Shown: piece by piece, positions 16,267-25,471 of the stretch | Layout of the letters: every line of letters begins with the position of its first letter | How positions within the stretch are numbered: position 1 is the first letter of the stretch | NCBI GenBank assembly: GCA_900537125.1 | Contig: UNRJ01000010.1 | Coordinates: forward strand, 1 to 64,000 | DNA: 64,000 bases | From: Rhodobacteraceae bacterium Alg238-R152 | GTDB lineage: Bacteria > Pseudomonadota > Alphaproteobacteria > Rhodobacterales > Rhodobacteraceae | Direction: 5' to 3' | The notes under the pieces: generated by a model | Told to the model about the DNA's origin: nothing | Database searches by the model: none | What the model saw: only the letters and a program-made list of their open reading frames with translations | Program-made: the position numbers and the translations under genes

Positions 16267-17808
16267 TTAATACGCGGACAACACCGTCACCGGCCCCTCG
16301 GACCACACCCGCCAGCTGCCATTCACCGGCACCTCGATCCAGTCACCCTGCGTGCCATCCGGCCAGCGCACGCGCACTTCAACAGTCTCCGCATCGCCTA
16401 GCCCAAAATGCTGCGGCCCGGATACGTCCCCTGCGTGGCCCCCACCCACGGTGATCTCCCGCAGATGCACATGATCGCCCACCTTCACCTCAATGAAAGC
16501 CCCCACGGCCTGGCTGTTGGCCTCTTTCCCCATCAGGGTCAAAGCCACCCAATTTCCCGCCACCTCAGAGACGTTTTGATAGACTTCCATCGGCGCGCGT
16601 CGGTTCACCACCGCCAGATCCAACAACCCATCGTGGTTCATATCCACCAGCGCCGCGCCCCGGCTGCGCGCCAAAGTGGCAATTCCCGCCACGTCGCCCT
16701 TCTCGGCAAAGGTCCCATCCCCCTGCTGCATCAGCAGATTGTTGGGGTCATCCATCGCCGCGCCGGGCATCTGTTGCACGTTGCCCTTGGAAATGAACAC
16801 ATCGTCCAAACCGTCATTGTTCACGTCACCAAACGCAATATGCCACCCGGTTGACGGTCGCCCGTCCCCCCCGGTGTAGGGCCGATGCGCCGAGGTGCCC
16901 ATCTCATACGGCACATCCTCAAACGTTGGTGCCTCCGCACTCACCCGCTTCATCAAGCGCTGATCGCCCATCGACGACAAAAACACCTCTGCCTTGCCGT
17001 CAAAATCCAGATCGCGCTCCGCAATGCCCATGCCCCACAGCATGTGCGTGGTCCAGCCGTCCGCCTCCCCATAAAGCCGTGGCGTGTCCTCCATCGCCCA
17101 AAGCTGCTCTGCCCCGCCTTTCACATAGTAATGCCGGTCATTGCTCATCCGCAGATCAGCCTGCCCCAAGCGCCCCCAATCCGAAAACAAAATGGAAAGT
17201 GGACAAAATCCCGGCGACAGCCTGCTCTGTTCATACCTGTCACTCTCGGCTCGAAACAGGTTATTGTCATCACAGGCCTCAAACGGTCCCTCAGGATCAT
17301 CGCGATCCACATAGTTGCCAAAGGCCAAGGTCGGCAACGCGTCCTGTGCCTCCCAGGTCGCAGAAAATGCTGTGGTCCAAGCATCCCCTCCATCAAACCC
17401 GTCAATCTCCATCGGCGCAAAACTGCACGCGGGACCACCTTTCAGAATTTGGTTCGCTCCAACACGCAAGACAACCAAATCCTGCCAACCATCGCCGTCA
17501 ATATCGAGCGGGTAAAATCCTGTGGTGTTGGGGATCATCAACGCATCTGGCGTGGCCTCTTCCAGCACAATACGGCCGCCAAGCGAACTGCGATTGCGCA
17601 TCAAGACTGGCGGGTTCTCCCCCCCTGCCGCAACCAACTCTGGCAGGCCGTCACCGCTGCAATCAAATGCCGCCACACCGCCACCGACGTAAAACTCCCA
17701 GCCGCCGTCATAAACATGGCCCACCACATCGATCGGCGCAAACCGCACCTCTGCCTGAGCGACGCCTGCCGCCACAATTGCCAGCGCGCTCGCGCATCTA
17801 AACCACAT
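16267..17808 (-). CDS. Exported FG-GAP/VCBS repeat protein with ASPIC/UnbV C-terminus (CRTAC1-like)
   Basis: A secreted beta-propeller type protein of 513 residues. A signal peptide (MWFRCASALAIVAAGVAQA) is followed by repeats bearing calcium-loop-like D-x-D-G-D motifs: FDCSGDGLPELV, LDIDGDGWQDLV, LDFDGKAEVFL, FGDVNNDGLDDVF and VDMNHDGLLDLAV. The C-terminal ASPIC/UnbV-like part includes VGGGHAGDVSGPQHFGLGD and VRVRWPDGTQ. Its ATG overlaps the end of xylR by 11 bases, so the two are translationally coupled. It converges on the di-heme peroxidase gene. The partner or ligand is unknown; a role in binding extracellular polysaccharide would be only a guess. Confidence 0.8.
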   Translation of the reverse strand: MWFRCASALAIVAAGVAQAEVRFAPIDVVGHVYDGGWEFYVGGGVAAFDCSGDGLPELVAAGGENPPVLMRNRSSLGGRIVLEEATPDALMIPNTTGFYPLDIDGDGWQDLVVLRVGANQILKGGPACSFAPMEIDGFDGGDAWTTAFSATWEAQDALPTLAFGNYVDRDDPEGPFEACDDNNLFRAESDRYEQSRLSPGFCPLSILFSDWGRLGQADLRMSNDRHYYVKGGAEQLWAMEDTPRLYGEADGWTTHMLWGMGIAERDLDFDGKAEVFLSSMGDQRLMKRVSAEAPTFEDVPYEMGTSAHRPYTGGDGRPSTGWHIAFGDVNNDGLDDVFISKGNVQQMPGAAMDDPNNLLMQQGDGTFAEKGDVAGIATLARSRGAALVDMNHDGLLDLAVVNRRAPMEVYQNVSEVAGNWVALTLMGKEANSQAVGAFIEVKVGDHVHLREITVGGGHAGDVSGPQHFGLGDAETVEVRVRWPDGTQGDWIEVPVNGSWRVWSEGPVTVLSAY

Positions 17809-18991
17809 TGTCAGCCATCTCCAAAAGTGCATTCTCTGACACATTTTCAAGTGCGTAGGCGGCCGCACCGCGCGCCCACATCAGGTTGCCCCATTTGTGA
17901 ATCACCACCTCGGGTGGGGCCTTATCCACCTGCACAATCGACTTGCGCATCGAGACAATCACCTCTTCGGCATAGAGATGGCTAGACTGCATCTGCTCCC
18001 CCGCCAAAATGATCAGCTCTGGGTCAAAGATGTTCACAATGTTGGCCAAACCCATGGCAAACATGCGCCCAGCCCGCTCCACAATAGACGCAGCCACCTC
18101 ATCGCCGTCTTTGGCCGCCTGAAGCACCTCATCGACCTGTCTCTCTGCCGCTTCCCCACTTGCCAACATCGCCTCACGCAACAAGGCGTAATCCGCCACA
18201 TAAGCTTCTAGGCATCCACGTTGCCCACAGCGGCACAATGCCCCCTCAAGCTGCACTTTGGTGTGGCCAAACTCCGCGCCACATCCGCGTGTACCCCGGT
18301 AAATCTCGTCGTTGATGACAATGCCCATACCGACACCGCTCTCAATTGTGACCACGATAAAATCGCTGTGCCCCTGCCCAAGACCAAAGCTCTTCTCCGC
18401 CATCGCCACAAGGTTGGCGTCGTTGTCCAGAAACACAGGGATGCCAAGCGCATCCTCCAAAACGGTCCCAAAGGTCACGTTGCGGCTGGTCAGCGAGGGT
18501 GACCAATGCACAAAACCCCGGGGCGCATCCACTACACCGGCAATTCCAAGCCCGAAGCCCGCCACATCTTGCAGTGAGTGATCCACTTTTTGCGCCAATT
18601 CCTCGACAAGCTCTGCCAGAACCTGCGCCATCTCGTCTGCTGACAATACCGTGGTTTCCAATGCCGCTTCGTGGTCTGCCAACTGTGTGCCTTCAAAATC
18701 CAGCAACACCAGAGAGATCGTTTTATTGGATATTTTTGCCCCTGCAATAAGGCGCGCCACGCCGCGAATCTTTAGGTCCACCTTGGGCCGTCCGCGTTTG
18801 GAATCTTTCTCTGTTGTGTCGCTTGTGACCTCCTCAATCAACCCTTCGCGCAGAAGCTCCGCGGTGATTGTCGTCACGGTTGCGCGGCTGATTCCCGTGA
18901 CCTCGCTTAAGCTGATACGCGGGATCCGCTGCTGGCGGCGGATTTCATTCAACAGTTTACGGCGCCCGATTTCTCTTTGATTCACAGACAT
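17798..18991 (-). CDS. xylR: ROK-family xylose repressor
   Basis: A 397-residue ROK regulator. The N-terminal winged helix (ISLSEVTGISRATVTTITAEL, split over about residues 26-46) is followed by GRPKVDL and then a sugar-kinase-like fold with GLGIAGVVD and the ROK zinc motif CRCGQRGCLEAY near residue 255. It sits between xylBA and xylFHG and is transcribed away from xylF. Two near-identical palindromes at those operons are its likely targets, with D-xylose or a derivative as inducer. The operator at 19102 is also close enough to allow autoregulation. Confidence 0.87.
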   Translation of the reverse strand: MSVNQREIGRRKLLNEIRRQQRIPRISLSEVTGISRATVTTITAELLREGLIEEVTSDTTEKDSKRGRPKVDLKIRGVARLIAGAKISNKTISLVLLDFEGTQLADHEAALETTVLSADEMAQVLAELVEELAQKVDHSLQDVAGFGLGIAGVVDAPRGFVHWSPSLTSRNVTFGTVLEDALGIPVFLDNDANLVAMAEKSFGLGQGHSDFIVVTIESGVGMGIVINDEIYRGTRGCGAEFGHTKVQLEGALCRCGQRGCLEAYVADYALLREAMLASGEAAERQVDEVLQAAKDGDEVAASIVERAGRMFAMGLANIVNIFDPELIILAGEQMQSSHLYAEEVIVSMRKSIVQVDKAPPEVVIHKWGNLMWARGAAAYALENVSENALLEMADNVV

Positions 18992-19101
18992 ATACTCGCC
19001 TCCTTATTCACCGGAAGCGGTCTGCAAACATTACCACAAACTGCCCAAACCCGGCATCAAACAATGCCGAGGTTTGTCGGATCAATGCAAGGTTAGCTGA
19101 T

Positions 19102-19122
19102 TTAATTTGATTTACAAATTTA
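19102..19122. promoter_or_regulatory. XylR operator between xylR and xylFHG
   Basis: TTAATTTG-N5-CAAATTTA, matching the site before xylB at 18 of 21 positions. It lies in the divergent region between the repressor gene and xylF, about 80 bp before the xylF start, and could control both directions. Confidence 0.78.
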
Positions 19123-19199
19123 TTACGCTACCATTGTGGAACCCGGTACTGCGCCGACTCACGTCTGCAAACACCAGGGCGAACATTTGGGAGGACACC

Positions 19200-20213
19200 A
19201 TGAAACTTTTTGCATCCGCGACGGCTATTATCACCGGCGCCCTTATAAGCACCGCAGCATGGGCTGATGATCTGGTCATCGGCGTGAGCTGGTCTAATTT
19301 CCAGGAAGAGCGCTGGAAAACTGATGAAGCCGCCATCAAAGGTGCGTTGGACGCCGCTGGCGCAAAATACATCTCCGCTGACGCACAGAGCTCGTCGGCC
19401 AAGCAGCTTTCTGACATCGAAAGCCTGATTGCACAGGGTGCAGACGCGCTAATCATCCTGGCACAGGACGCCTCTGCTGTTGGTCCGGCTGTTCAAGCTG
19501 CTGCTGATGAAGAGATTCCTGTGATCGCTTATGACCGTCTCATTGAAGACAGCCGCGCTTTCTATTTGACCTTTGACAATGTCGAAGTTGGCCGCATGCA
19601 GGCCCGCGCCGTGCTCGAAGCCATGCCCAAAGGCAACTATGTGATGATCAAAGGCTCCCCAACCGATCCAAACGCAGACTTCCTGCGCGGAGGCCAGCAA
19701 GAAATCATTCAGGCGGCAATTGACAGCGGCGACATCAAGATTGTGGGCGAAGCCTACACCGACGGCTGGGTGCCAGCCAACGCACAGCGCAACATGGAAC
19801 AGATCCTGACCGCTGCCGACAACAAAGTGGACGCCGTCATCGCGTCTAACGATGGCACTGCTGGCGGTGTTGTGGCCGCGCTGACCGCGCAGGGCATGGA
19901 AGGCATCCCTGTGTCCGGTCAAGATGGTGATCACGCCGCGCTGAACCGCGTCGCCATGGGCACACAAACCGTGTCTGTTTGGAAAGACGCCCGCGCGCTT
20001 GGCAATGCCGCTGGCGAAATTGCTGTCGCATTGGCTGGTGGCAACGCTGTTGAAGGCTCTGCTGAGTGGACCTCACCGGCGGGCACCACCTTGAACTCCA
20101 TGTTCTTGGCGCCTGTACCTGTGACAGCAGACAACCTGAACACAGTTCTGGATGCTGGCTGGATTGAGAAAGACGTGCTCTGCGCTGGGTCTTCCAACGC
20201 AGCTTGTAACTAA
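19200..20213 (+). CDS. xylF: D-xylose ABC transporter, periplasmic substrate-binding protein
   Basis: Binds D-xylose in the periplasm and delivers it to XylGH. It has a signal peptide (MKLFASATAIITGALISTAAWA) and a type I (ribose-binding-like) fold. Readable features include VIGVSWSNFQEERWKTDEAA, IPVIAYDRLIEDS and SNDGTAGGVVAALTAQG, the pattern of XylF proteins. The mature protein ends with two cysteines (VLCAGSSNAACN) that could form a disulfide. GGGAGGA precedes the chosen ATG, 31 codons inside the open frame. First gene of the transport operon behind the XylR site. Confidence 0.94.
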   Translation: MKLFASATAIITGALISTAAWADDLVIGVSWSNFQEERWKTDEAAIKGALDAAGAKYISADAQSSSAKQLSDIESLIAQGADALIILAQDASAVGPAVQAAADEEIPVIAYDRLIEDSRAFYLTFDNVEVGRMQARAVLEAMPKGNYVMIKGSPTDPNADFLRGGQQEIIQAAIDSGDIKIVGEAYTDGWVPANAQRNMEQILTAADNKVDAVIASNDGTAGGVVAALTAQGMEGIPVSGQDGDHAALNRVAMGTQTVSVWKDARALGNAAGEIAVALAGGNAVEGSAEWTSPAGTTLNSMFLAPVPVTADNLNTVLDAGWIEKDVLCAGSSNAACN

Positions 20214-20223
20214 ACAAACCCCT

Positions 20224-20254
20224 GCCCCTTCCACCGCTTGTGGAGGGGGCCTTT
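20224..20254 (+). terminator. Hairpin between xylF and xylH
   Basis: GCCCCTTCCAC (20224-20234) pairs with GTGGAGGGGGC (20240-20250) with one T-G wobble, followed by CTTTTCC. It lies in a 143-bp gap inside the transporter operon. Such hairpins after a binding-protein gene typically cause partial termination or protect the 5' transcript, giving more XylF than membrane subunits. Confidence 0.72.
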
Positions 20255-20356
20255 TCCTCCACTCCCTGAGATATTGAGCACCTTTACTGAGGCGGTCCGC
20301 TCCGCACAGACTGGATGCGCTATCTCAAGCATCGCGAACCAAAAAGGGAACGCATA

Positions 20357-21622
20357 ATGCAAAATCAAGCCAAGACCCTGATCAACAAGTTGGGGCTCGA
20401 CCCGCGCCTGCTAGGAATGATCGGTGCGCTTGTGGTGATCTGGATCGTCTTTGGTATCTTCACAGAAGGCCGCTTCCTCTCACCCCGGAACTTTTTCAAC
20501 GTCTCGGTTCAATCCGCCTCCGTTGCCGTCATGGCAACCGGCATGGTCTTTGTGATCGTGACACGCAACATCGACCTCTCTGTTGGGTCGCTTCTGGGTT
20601 TCATCGGCATGAGTGTGGCAGCCCTTCAGGTCCAAGTGCTTCCTGACGTCTTGGGCCTCGGTCACTGGTCGATTTGGATCATTTCCGTCTTTGCCGCAAT
20701 CCTGATGGGCGCTGTTCTTGGTGCTTTCCAGGGCTGGGTCATTGGCTATCTGACAGTGCCTGCCTTTATTGTGACGCTGGGCGGTTTTCTGGTCTATCGC
20801 GGTGCCATGTGGTGGGTCACCAAAGGCCAAACCCAAGCTCCGCTTGACCCCATATTCCGTCTGCTCGGCGGTGGCGCCGAAGGCACATTGGGGGAAACTC
20901 TAAGCTGGGCGTTTGGTATTGTCGCCGCCCTGGTGGCTGTTGGCTTTATGCTCCTGAGCCGTCGCAATAAGGCCGCGCACGGTTTCAGCGTGAAACCAGC
21001 CTGGGCCGAAGGCATCCTTATGGCCATCGCGGCTGGTGGCATCCTGCTGTTTGTCTCGATTATGAACAGCTACCCCATTCCCAAAGGCGCGATGAAACGC
21101 ATCACCAAAGCCCAAGGTATTGAATATACAGACGGCATGGTCTGGAATCATGGTGTTGCCATCCCTGTGGTGATCTTACTGGTGGTGGCCATCGTGATGA
21201 CCATCATCGCCCGACGCACCCGCTTTGGCCGGTATATCTATGCCACCGGCGGCAATCCGGAGGCGGCGGAGCTTTCCGGCATCAACACGCGCTTTCTGAC
21301 CGTGAAAATCTTCGCACTTATGGGAGCTCTGACCGGCATCGCTTCGATCATCGCCTCTGCCCGTCTGAACGCGGTGGACGTGGGTCTTGGCACGCTGGAC
21401 GAGCTGCGTGTGATTGCGGCCGCTGTGATTGGTGGCACCGCACTCTCTGGTGGCGCAGGCACCATCTATGGTGCCGTGATTGGCGCGCTGATCATGCAGT
21501 CTCTGCAATCTGGCATGGCCTCTGTTGGCGTAGACGCCCCGCTGCAAAACATCGTTGTGGGCGTGGTTCTGGTCTTCGCCGTCTGGATCGACATCGTCTA
21601 CCGTCGCCGCACAGGCGCATAA
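20357..21622 (+). CDS. xylH: D-xylose ABC transporter, permease
   Basis: A polytopic permease of 421 residues of the BPD_transp_2 (ribose/xylose) type. It contains [20 protein letters not shown] near residue 70, the IDLSVG signature of this family, and later [20 protein letters not shown] and [14 protein letters not shown] segments near the C-terminus. About ten or more hydrophobic helices are visible. At over 400 residues it has the length of XylH, not the shorter RbsC. The ATG is selected 14 codons inside the open frame, after GGGAACGC. It sits 11 bp before xylG. Confidence 0.92.
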   Translation: MQNQAKTLINKLGLDPRLLGMIGALVVIWIVFGIFTEGRFLSPRNFFNVSVQSASVAVMATGMVFVIVTRNIDLSVGSLLGFIGMSVAALQVQVLPDVLGLGHWSIWIISVFAAILMGAVLGAFQGWVIGYLTVPAFIVTLGGFLVYRGAMWWVTKGQTQAPLDPIFRLLGGGAEGTLGETLSWAFGIVAALVAVGFMLLSRRNKAAHGFSVKPAWAEGILMAIAAGGILLFVSIMNSYPIPKGAMKRITKAQGIEYTDGMVWNHGVAIPVVILLVVAIVMTIIARRTRFGRYIYATGGNPEAAELSGINTRFLTVKIFALMGALTGIASIIASARLNAVDVGLGTLDELRVIAAAVIGGTALSGGAGTIYGAVIGALIMQSLQSGMASVGVDAPLQNIVVGVVLVFAVWIDIVYRRRTGA

Positions 21623-21633
21623 GGAAAAGCACT

Positions 21634-22398
21634 ATGGACAAGCAAACCCCTCTCGTAGACATGCGCGACATCCAAATCTCCTTTGGGGGCATTCATGCGG
21701 TGGACCATGTCTCGGTTGATCTGCACCCCGGCGAAGTTGTTGGCCTTCTAGGCCACAACGGCGCGGGGAAATCGACCCTGATCAAGATCCTGTCTGGCGC
21801 CTATCAGGCCGATGGCGGAGAGATCTACATAAACGGTAAGAAAGCTGAAATTCACAACCCACGTGATGCTCGCCGCTACAACATCGAGACCATCTACCAG
21901 ACACTGGCATTGGCTGATAACCTCGACGCAGCCTCCAATCTCTTTTTGGGGCGCGAACTCACCACACCACTAGGCACGGTGGACGACGACGCGATGGAGG
22001 CCGAGACTCGCAATATCATGGCCAAACTCAACCCGAATTTTCAGAAATTCTCCGAGCCGGTCTCTGCGCTCTCAGGCGGCCAGCGCCAATCGGTCGCCAT
22101 TGCCCGCGCGGTGTATTTCGACGCCAAAATCCTGATCATGGACGAACCCACCGCCGCTCTCGGCCCACATGAGACCCAAATGGTCTCCGAGCTAATACAG
22201 CAACTCAAGACCCAAGGGATTGGCATTTTCCTCATCAGCCACGACATCCACGATGTCATGGAACTCTGTGACCGCGCCTCGGTGATGAAGAACGGCAAGC
22301 TGGTTGGCACCGTGAATGTGGACGACGTCACAGACGACGACCTGCTGAGTATGATCATTCTGGGTAAAAAGCCCGAAGGCGTGGCTGTTCAATCCTGA
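21634..22398 (+). CDS. xylG: D-xylose ABC transporter, ATP-binding protein (single-domain form)
   Basis: Powers xylose import. It has Walker [13 protein letters not shown], signature [15 protein letters not shown], Walker [12 protein letters not shown] and switch [11 protein letters not shown]. At 254 residues it contains one nucleotide-binding domain, whereas E. coli XylG is a tandem of two (about 510). The transporter must therefore use a homodimer of this subunit, as in the FrcA/GguA-like single-domain group found in alphaproteobacteria. Operon position after xylH fixes the assignment. Confidence 0.92.
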   Translation: MDKQTPLVDMRDIQISFGGIHAVDHVSVDLHPGEVVGLLGHNGAGKSTLIKILSGAYQADGGEIYINGKKAEIHNPRDARRYNIETIYQTLALADNLDAASNLFLGRELTTPLGTVDDDAMEAETRNIMAKLNPNFQKFSEPVSALSGGQRQSVAIARAVYFDAKILIMDEPTAALGPHETQMVSELIQQLKTQGIGIFLISHDIHDVMELCDRASVMKNGKLVGTVNVDDVTDDDLLSMIILGKKPEGVAVQS

Positions 22399-22452
22399 TT
22401 TAATTCAGTAGACGAACCAACGAATTGACTCTGAAGAAGAAAGTTGCGGTTT

Positions 22453-23376
22453 ATGACGTACTTGGTTGGTGACATCGGTGGCACAAATACACGTTTAGCC
22501 CTTGCGGACGCCACAGGTGTGCGCAGTGAAAGCGTGATGCGCGCCTCCAATGATGACTACGATAGTTTTGACGCCGTGCTCGCCGCATATCTAGAGAAAA
22601 CAAATCCCGGCGATCTCGCTGGGGTTTGCATCGCTATCGCCGGCCCGGTGCATTCCGGCGAAGGTGAATTGACCAACCGCGACTGGTCCTTGAGCGTGGA
22701 CAGCCTGCGCACCCAAACCGGCGCACCCCATGCCGAGCTGATCAACGATCTCTCTGCTCTTGGCTACGCACTGGCCCGCATCTCCACTGATCCTGTCTGT
22801 GGTACCAAACACGAGCCAACAAATGGCCAAGCCATGGTTGCCGGCATGGGCACCGGCTTCAACGTCAGCCCCACACGCCGCAACGCCCGCGGCGGCCTGA
22901 CCGCCATGGAAGCCGAACTTGGCCATGCAGAATTGCCTTACTCCGTTGGCAAGCTGCTGCGCGATGAGCTTGGCGAAGGTGCGGACGTGTTTGTCACCTA
23001 TGAGGACTGCTTCTGCGGGCGCGGCCTGGAACGCCTGCATCACGTGGTCAGCGGTCAACGCAAAGGCGGCAAAGAGATTGTCGACTGCTATGCCAACGGC
23101 TGCACCGACGCCACGCGCACCGTGCGCCTGTTTGCCCGCGCACTAGGCCGTCTGACACAAGCGATGATCCTGCAATACATGCCGCGTGACGGTGTGGCTT
23201 TTGCCGGCTCCGCCTCCCGCGGCGTGCTGACCTCCGCTGCACTCCCTGACTTCATGGCAGAACTGACTCGTGACGCTCACGACATTGTCGATCCGGAAAA
23301 CTTCCCGATTAGCCTGATCACCGATGACGCCGCCGCACTGGCTGGCTGCGTGCAATATCTCGAACAAACATCCTAA
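22453..23376 (+). CDS. glk: Glucokinase
   Basis: ATP-dependent phosphorylation of glucose by the bacterial (non-ROK) glucokinase family. It has the phosphate loop LVGDIGGTNTRLALAD at the N-terminus, then ELINDLSALGYAL with the catalytic-site Asn-Asp, GMGTGFNVS and ELGHAELPY, and it lacks the ROK cysteine motif. It lies 54 bp after xylG and is probably in the same operon, so its expression may follow xylose. The ATG is preferred over a TTG three codons earlier; neither has a strong ribosome-binding site. The 3' end overlaps the convergent LysR gene by four bases. Confidence 0.9.
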   Translation: MTYLVGDIGGTNTRLALADATGVRSESVMRASNDDYDSFDAVLAAYLEKTNPGDLAGVCIAIAGPVHSGEGELTNRDWSLSVDSLRTQTGAPHAELINDLSALGYALARISTDPVCGTKHEPTNGQAMVAGMGTGFNVSPTRRNARGGLTAMEAELGHAELPYSVGKLLRDELGEGADVFVTYEDCFCGRGLERLHHVVSGQRKGGKEIVDCYANGCTDATRTVRLFARALGRLTQAMILQYMPRDGVAFAGSASRGVLTSAALPDFMAELTRDAHDIVDPENFPISLITDDAAALAGCVQYLEQTS

Positions 23377-24290
23377 GCGGCAACCGGGTTCACACCGTAG
23401 ATAGACAGCTCCCGCCAGAATGCCTCAAGCGCTGGCGAGCTCACGCCTCGCTTGCGCACAGCGCAGATATTCCAGGTGATCGGCGCAAGCAGTGGGATCT
23501 TTTTGAACCACCCCAAAGCCAACGCTTCTTCAAACGTCTCTTCAACCGCACCGACAACAAACTTCCCCGCGCGCGCCATCCCGGTGAGAAAGTGGTAATC
23601 GTCGCTCTCGATCTGCGGCAGTACACTGACCTTATCCGCCGCCGCCTGATCTCCTCCCAGCAGCTTGGTAAACGTCGCCCGCCAGTGTTTGTGCAGATGC
23701 CCAGACGCCAGCGGGAACTGCAACACATCCGCCAAAGAACATGTGCCAAGCGCATGCACGGGATGATCAGGATGTGCCACAAACACCACCTGCCGCTTCT
23801 CCATCACCACAATTTCCACCCCTTCCGCCTCTGGCGTATGGGTCAAATCACCAATGAAAATGTCCATCTCTCCGCTGAGAACCTTCTCCAGCGGTGCCAT
23901 GCGTGCATTAACCTCAAGGTGGAGCCGCATATCCGGCAGAGTCTGAAGCACAGCCTGCGTCACAGGCGCCACCAACGCCCGCGGCACCAAAGGCCCGCAG
24001 GCAACGCGCAGCTGTTGGCCGCCGCCCTCTCTTAAAACATCCACCTGGCGAGAGAACCGCCGCAAGTCCTGTTCCAACTGCTGTGCCAAGGGAAAGAATT
24101 CTTGCCCCGCACGGGTCAGCTTGCAGTTGTTGCGTGTGCGTAAAAACAGCGCCACGCCAGCCTCTTCTTCAGCCTGCGCGATGTACCGTGTCAGTGAGGC
24201 ATTGGACACACCCATTCTCCGCGCAGCTTCTTGAAAACTAGACGTTTCAGCCAAGTGGAAAAACGCGGACAATGAGGCTTCAGTCAACAT
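23373..24290 (-). CDS. LysR-family transcriptional regulator
   Basis: A 305-residue LysR protein. The N-terminal helix-turn-helix is LTEASLSAFFHLAETSSFQE...AARRMGVSNASLTRYIAQAEEEAG (residues 2-48), followed by a substrate-binding domain with VACGPLVPRALVAPV and VVMEKRQVVFVAHPDHPV. The ATG chosen lies six codons inside a frame that opens with TTG. Upstream, AGTTTC and GAAACT form an inverted repeat near 24308-24340 that may be its own site. Target genes are unknown; it converges on glk and is divergent from zinT, with a long gap. Confidence 0.82.
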   Translation of the reverse strand: MLTEASLSAFFHLAETSSFQEAARRMGVSNASLTRYIAQAEEEAGVALFLRTRNNCKLTRAGQEFFPLAQQLEQDLRRFSRQVDVLREGGGQQLRVACGPLVPRALVAPVTQAVLQTLPDMRLHLEVNARMAPLEKVLSGEMDIFIGDLTHTPEAEGVEIVVMEKRQVVFVAHPDHPVHALGTCSLADVLQFPLASGHLHKHWRATFTKLLGGDQAAADKVSVLPQIESDDYHFLTGMARAGKFVVGAVEETFEEALALGWFKKIPLLAPITWNICAVRKRGVSSPALEAFWRELSIYGVNPVAA

Positions 24291-24558
24291 ATTCAATCTC
24301 AATTTCAAGTTTCACCTCAAAGGTTTCAGGTTGCGAAACTAATGTAAACCTCCGTTGCAACATCATCGCGCACAACCCTAATGGGAATGAAGATTTCGGC
24401 ATTCCGAGTTTCGGAGCGGTCTAACTGCATCGTGCATGCTAGCCACCCCACGCGATTGCATCACAAAAAACTGGCCATCACACACGGCCCCTCCGGTGTG
24501 CCTTTTGCTGCGACTTACCGTGGATAAGGGACTTGCCAATCCCACACGCGCATCGTAA

Positions 24559-24587
24559 TTGACCATTATGTTATGTTATAACATAAT
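24559..24587 (+). promoter_or_regulatory. zinT promoter with an embedded Zur-type operator
   Basis: TTGACC (24559-24564) and CATAAT (24582-24587) are five-of-six matches to -35 and -10 at the ideal 17-bp spacing. Between and overlapping them lies TTATGTTATAACATAA (24571-24586), a perfect 16-bp palindrome with the TATGTTATAACATA core known for Zur operators. A repressor bound there would block RNA polymerase. The gene downstream encodes a zinc-scavenging protein, which fits zinc repression. Confidence 0.83.
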
Positions 24588-24611
24588 CCCTGAATGAAAA
24601 TTGGAAACCCT

Positions 24612-25283
24612 ATGCAAAACACCATTCTCAAACCCCTCGCCGCCCTTTCCATTGGAGCATTGGTCGCATTTTCATCCCAGGCAGTGGCGCAATCCGCCGC
24701 AACCGACACCAAGTCCAAAGAGCACAAGCACGCGCATAAGCATGACCATAAAAAGGCCGAGCCAAAACTGATCGACGAGTCCAAAGTGCAACCACGTGCA
24801 CTCTCTGACTGGGAAAACGACTGGCAATCCGTCTATCCGTTTCTGCAAGACGGCTCGCTGGATCCCGTGCTTGAACACAAGGCAGAAAGCGGTAAGAAAA
24901 CCGCTGAGGGATACCGCACCTATTACCAGACCGGCTACAAAACAGACGTAGAGCGCATTTTGATCGACGGTGACCGCGTCGCCTTTTTCAAAGACGGCAA
25001 GCCTGTCCAAGGGGACTACAAAGCGGACGGCTATGAAATCCTGACCTACAAATCCGGCAATCAGGGGATCCGCTTCATTTACGAGAAATCCGGCGGCGAT
25101 GCCGACGCACCGCAGTTTATCCAGTTCAGCGACCATGAAATGGTGCCCACAAAAGTGGACCACTTCCATCTCTATTGGGGCGATGACCGCGCTGCACTGC
25201 TTAACGAAGTCACCAACTGGCCCACCTATTTCCCAGCGGCTTGGAGCGGTGCGGACATCGTTGAGGCGATGGTCGCACACTAG
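24612..25283 (+). CDS. zinT: Periplasmic zinc-binding protein ZinT
   Basis: Scavenges Zn(II) in the periplasm under zinc starvation and hands it to ZnuA-type importers. A signal peptide (MQNTILKPLAALSIGALVAF, cleavage after AVAQ) is followed by a His-rich linker KEHKHAHKHDHKK (about 36-48) and then the ZinT/YodA lipocalin-like domain with LSDWENDWQSVYPFL, TYYQTGYKTDVERI, QFSDHEMVPTKVDHFHLYWG and WPTYFP. The His residues of DHFHLYWG fit the metal site. The second ATG is used because GGAAA precedes it; an ATG six codons earlier would lie at the transcription start. Confidence 0.92.
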   Translation: MQNTILKPLAALSIGALVAFSSQAVAQSAATDTKSKEHKHAHKHDHKKAEPKLIDESKVQPRALSDWENDWQSVYPFLQDGSLDPVLEHKAESGKKTAEGYRTYYQTGYKTDVERILIDGDRVAFFKDGKPVQGDYKADGYEILTYKSGNQGIRFIYEKSGGDADAPQFIQFSDHEMVPTKVDHFHLYWGDDRAALLNEVTNWPTYFPAAWSGADIVEAMVAH

Positions 25284-25471
25284 TTTCTGCAACTCTTGAG
25301 CGCCAAACACAGGCAACACGCTGAGCCCAAAGCCTTTCCAGCGTGTTGCCACTACCAAATCTGACTTGGGATCCTCCACCAAAGTCAGATTGCCGCAACT
25401 CACGCGAATTCCCATGCAATCCAAACGCCTTCTGTTACACTTTTCTCAGCAGGATATTGCGGAGCGCGTAC

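Noticed and set aside
16851..17985. Long plus-strand frames opposite the FG-GAP gene
   Set aside because: Pro/Arg/His-rich translations mirroring repeat codons of the real minus-strand gene.
18992..19101. Additional XylR site nearer to xylR
   Set aside because: Only the 19102-19122 palindrome fits the pattern; other AT-rich stretches lack the paired arms.
24378..24566. A 62-residue minus-strand frame starting next to the zinT promoter palindrome
   Set aside because: No ribosome site or recognisable sequence; it would start inside the zinc operator region and reads like non-coding DNA.
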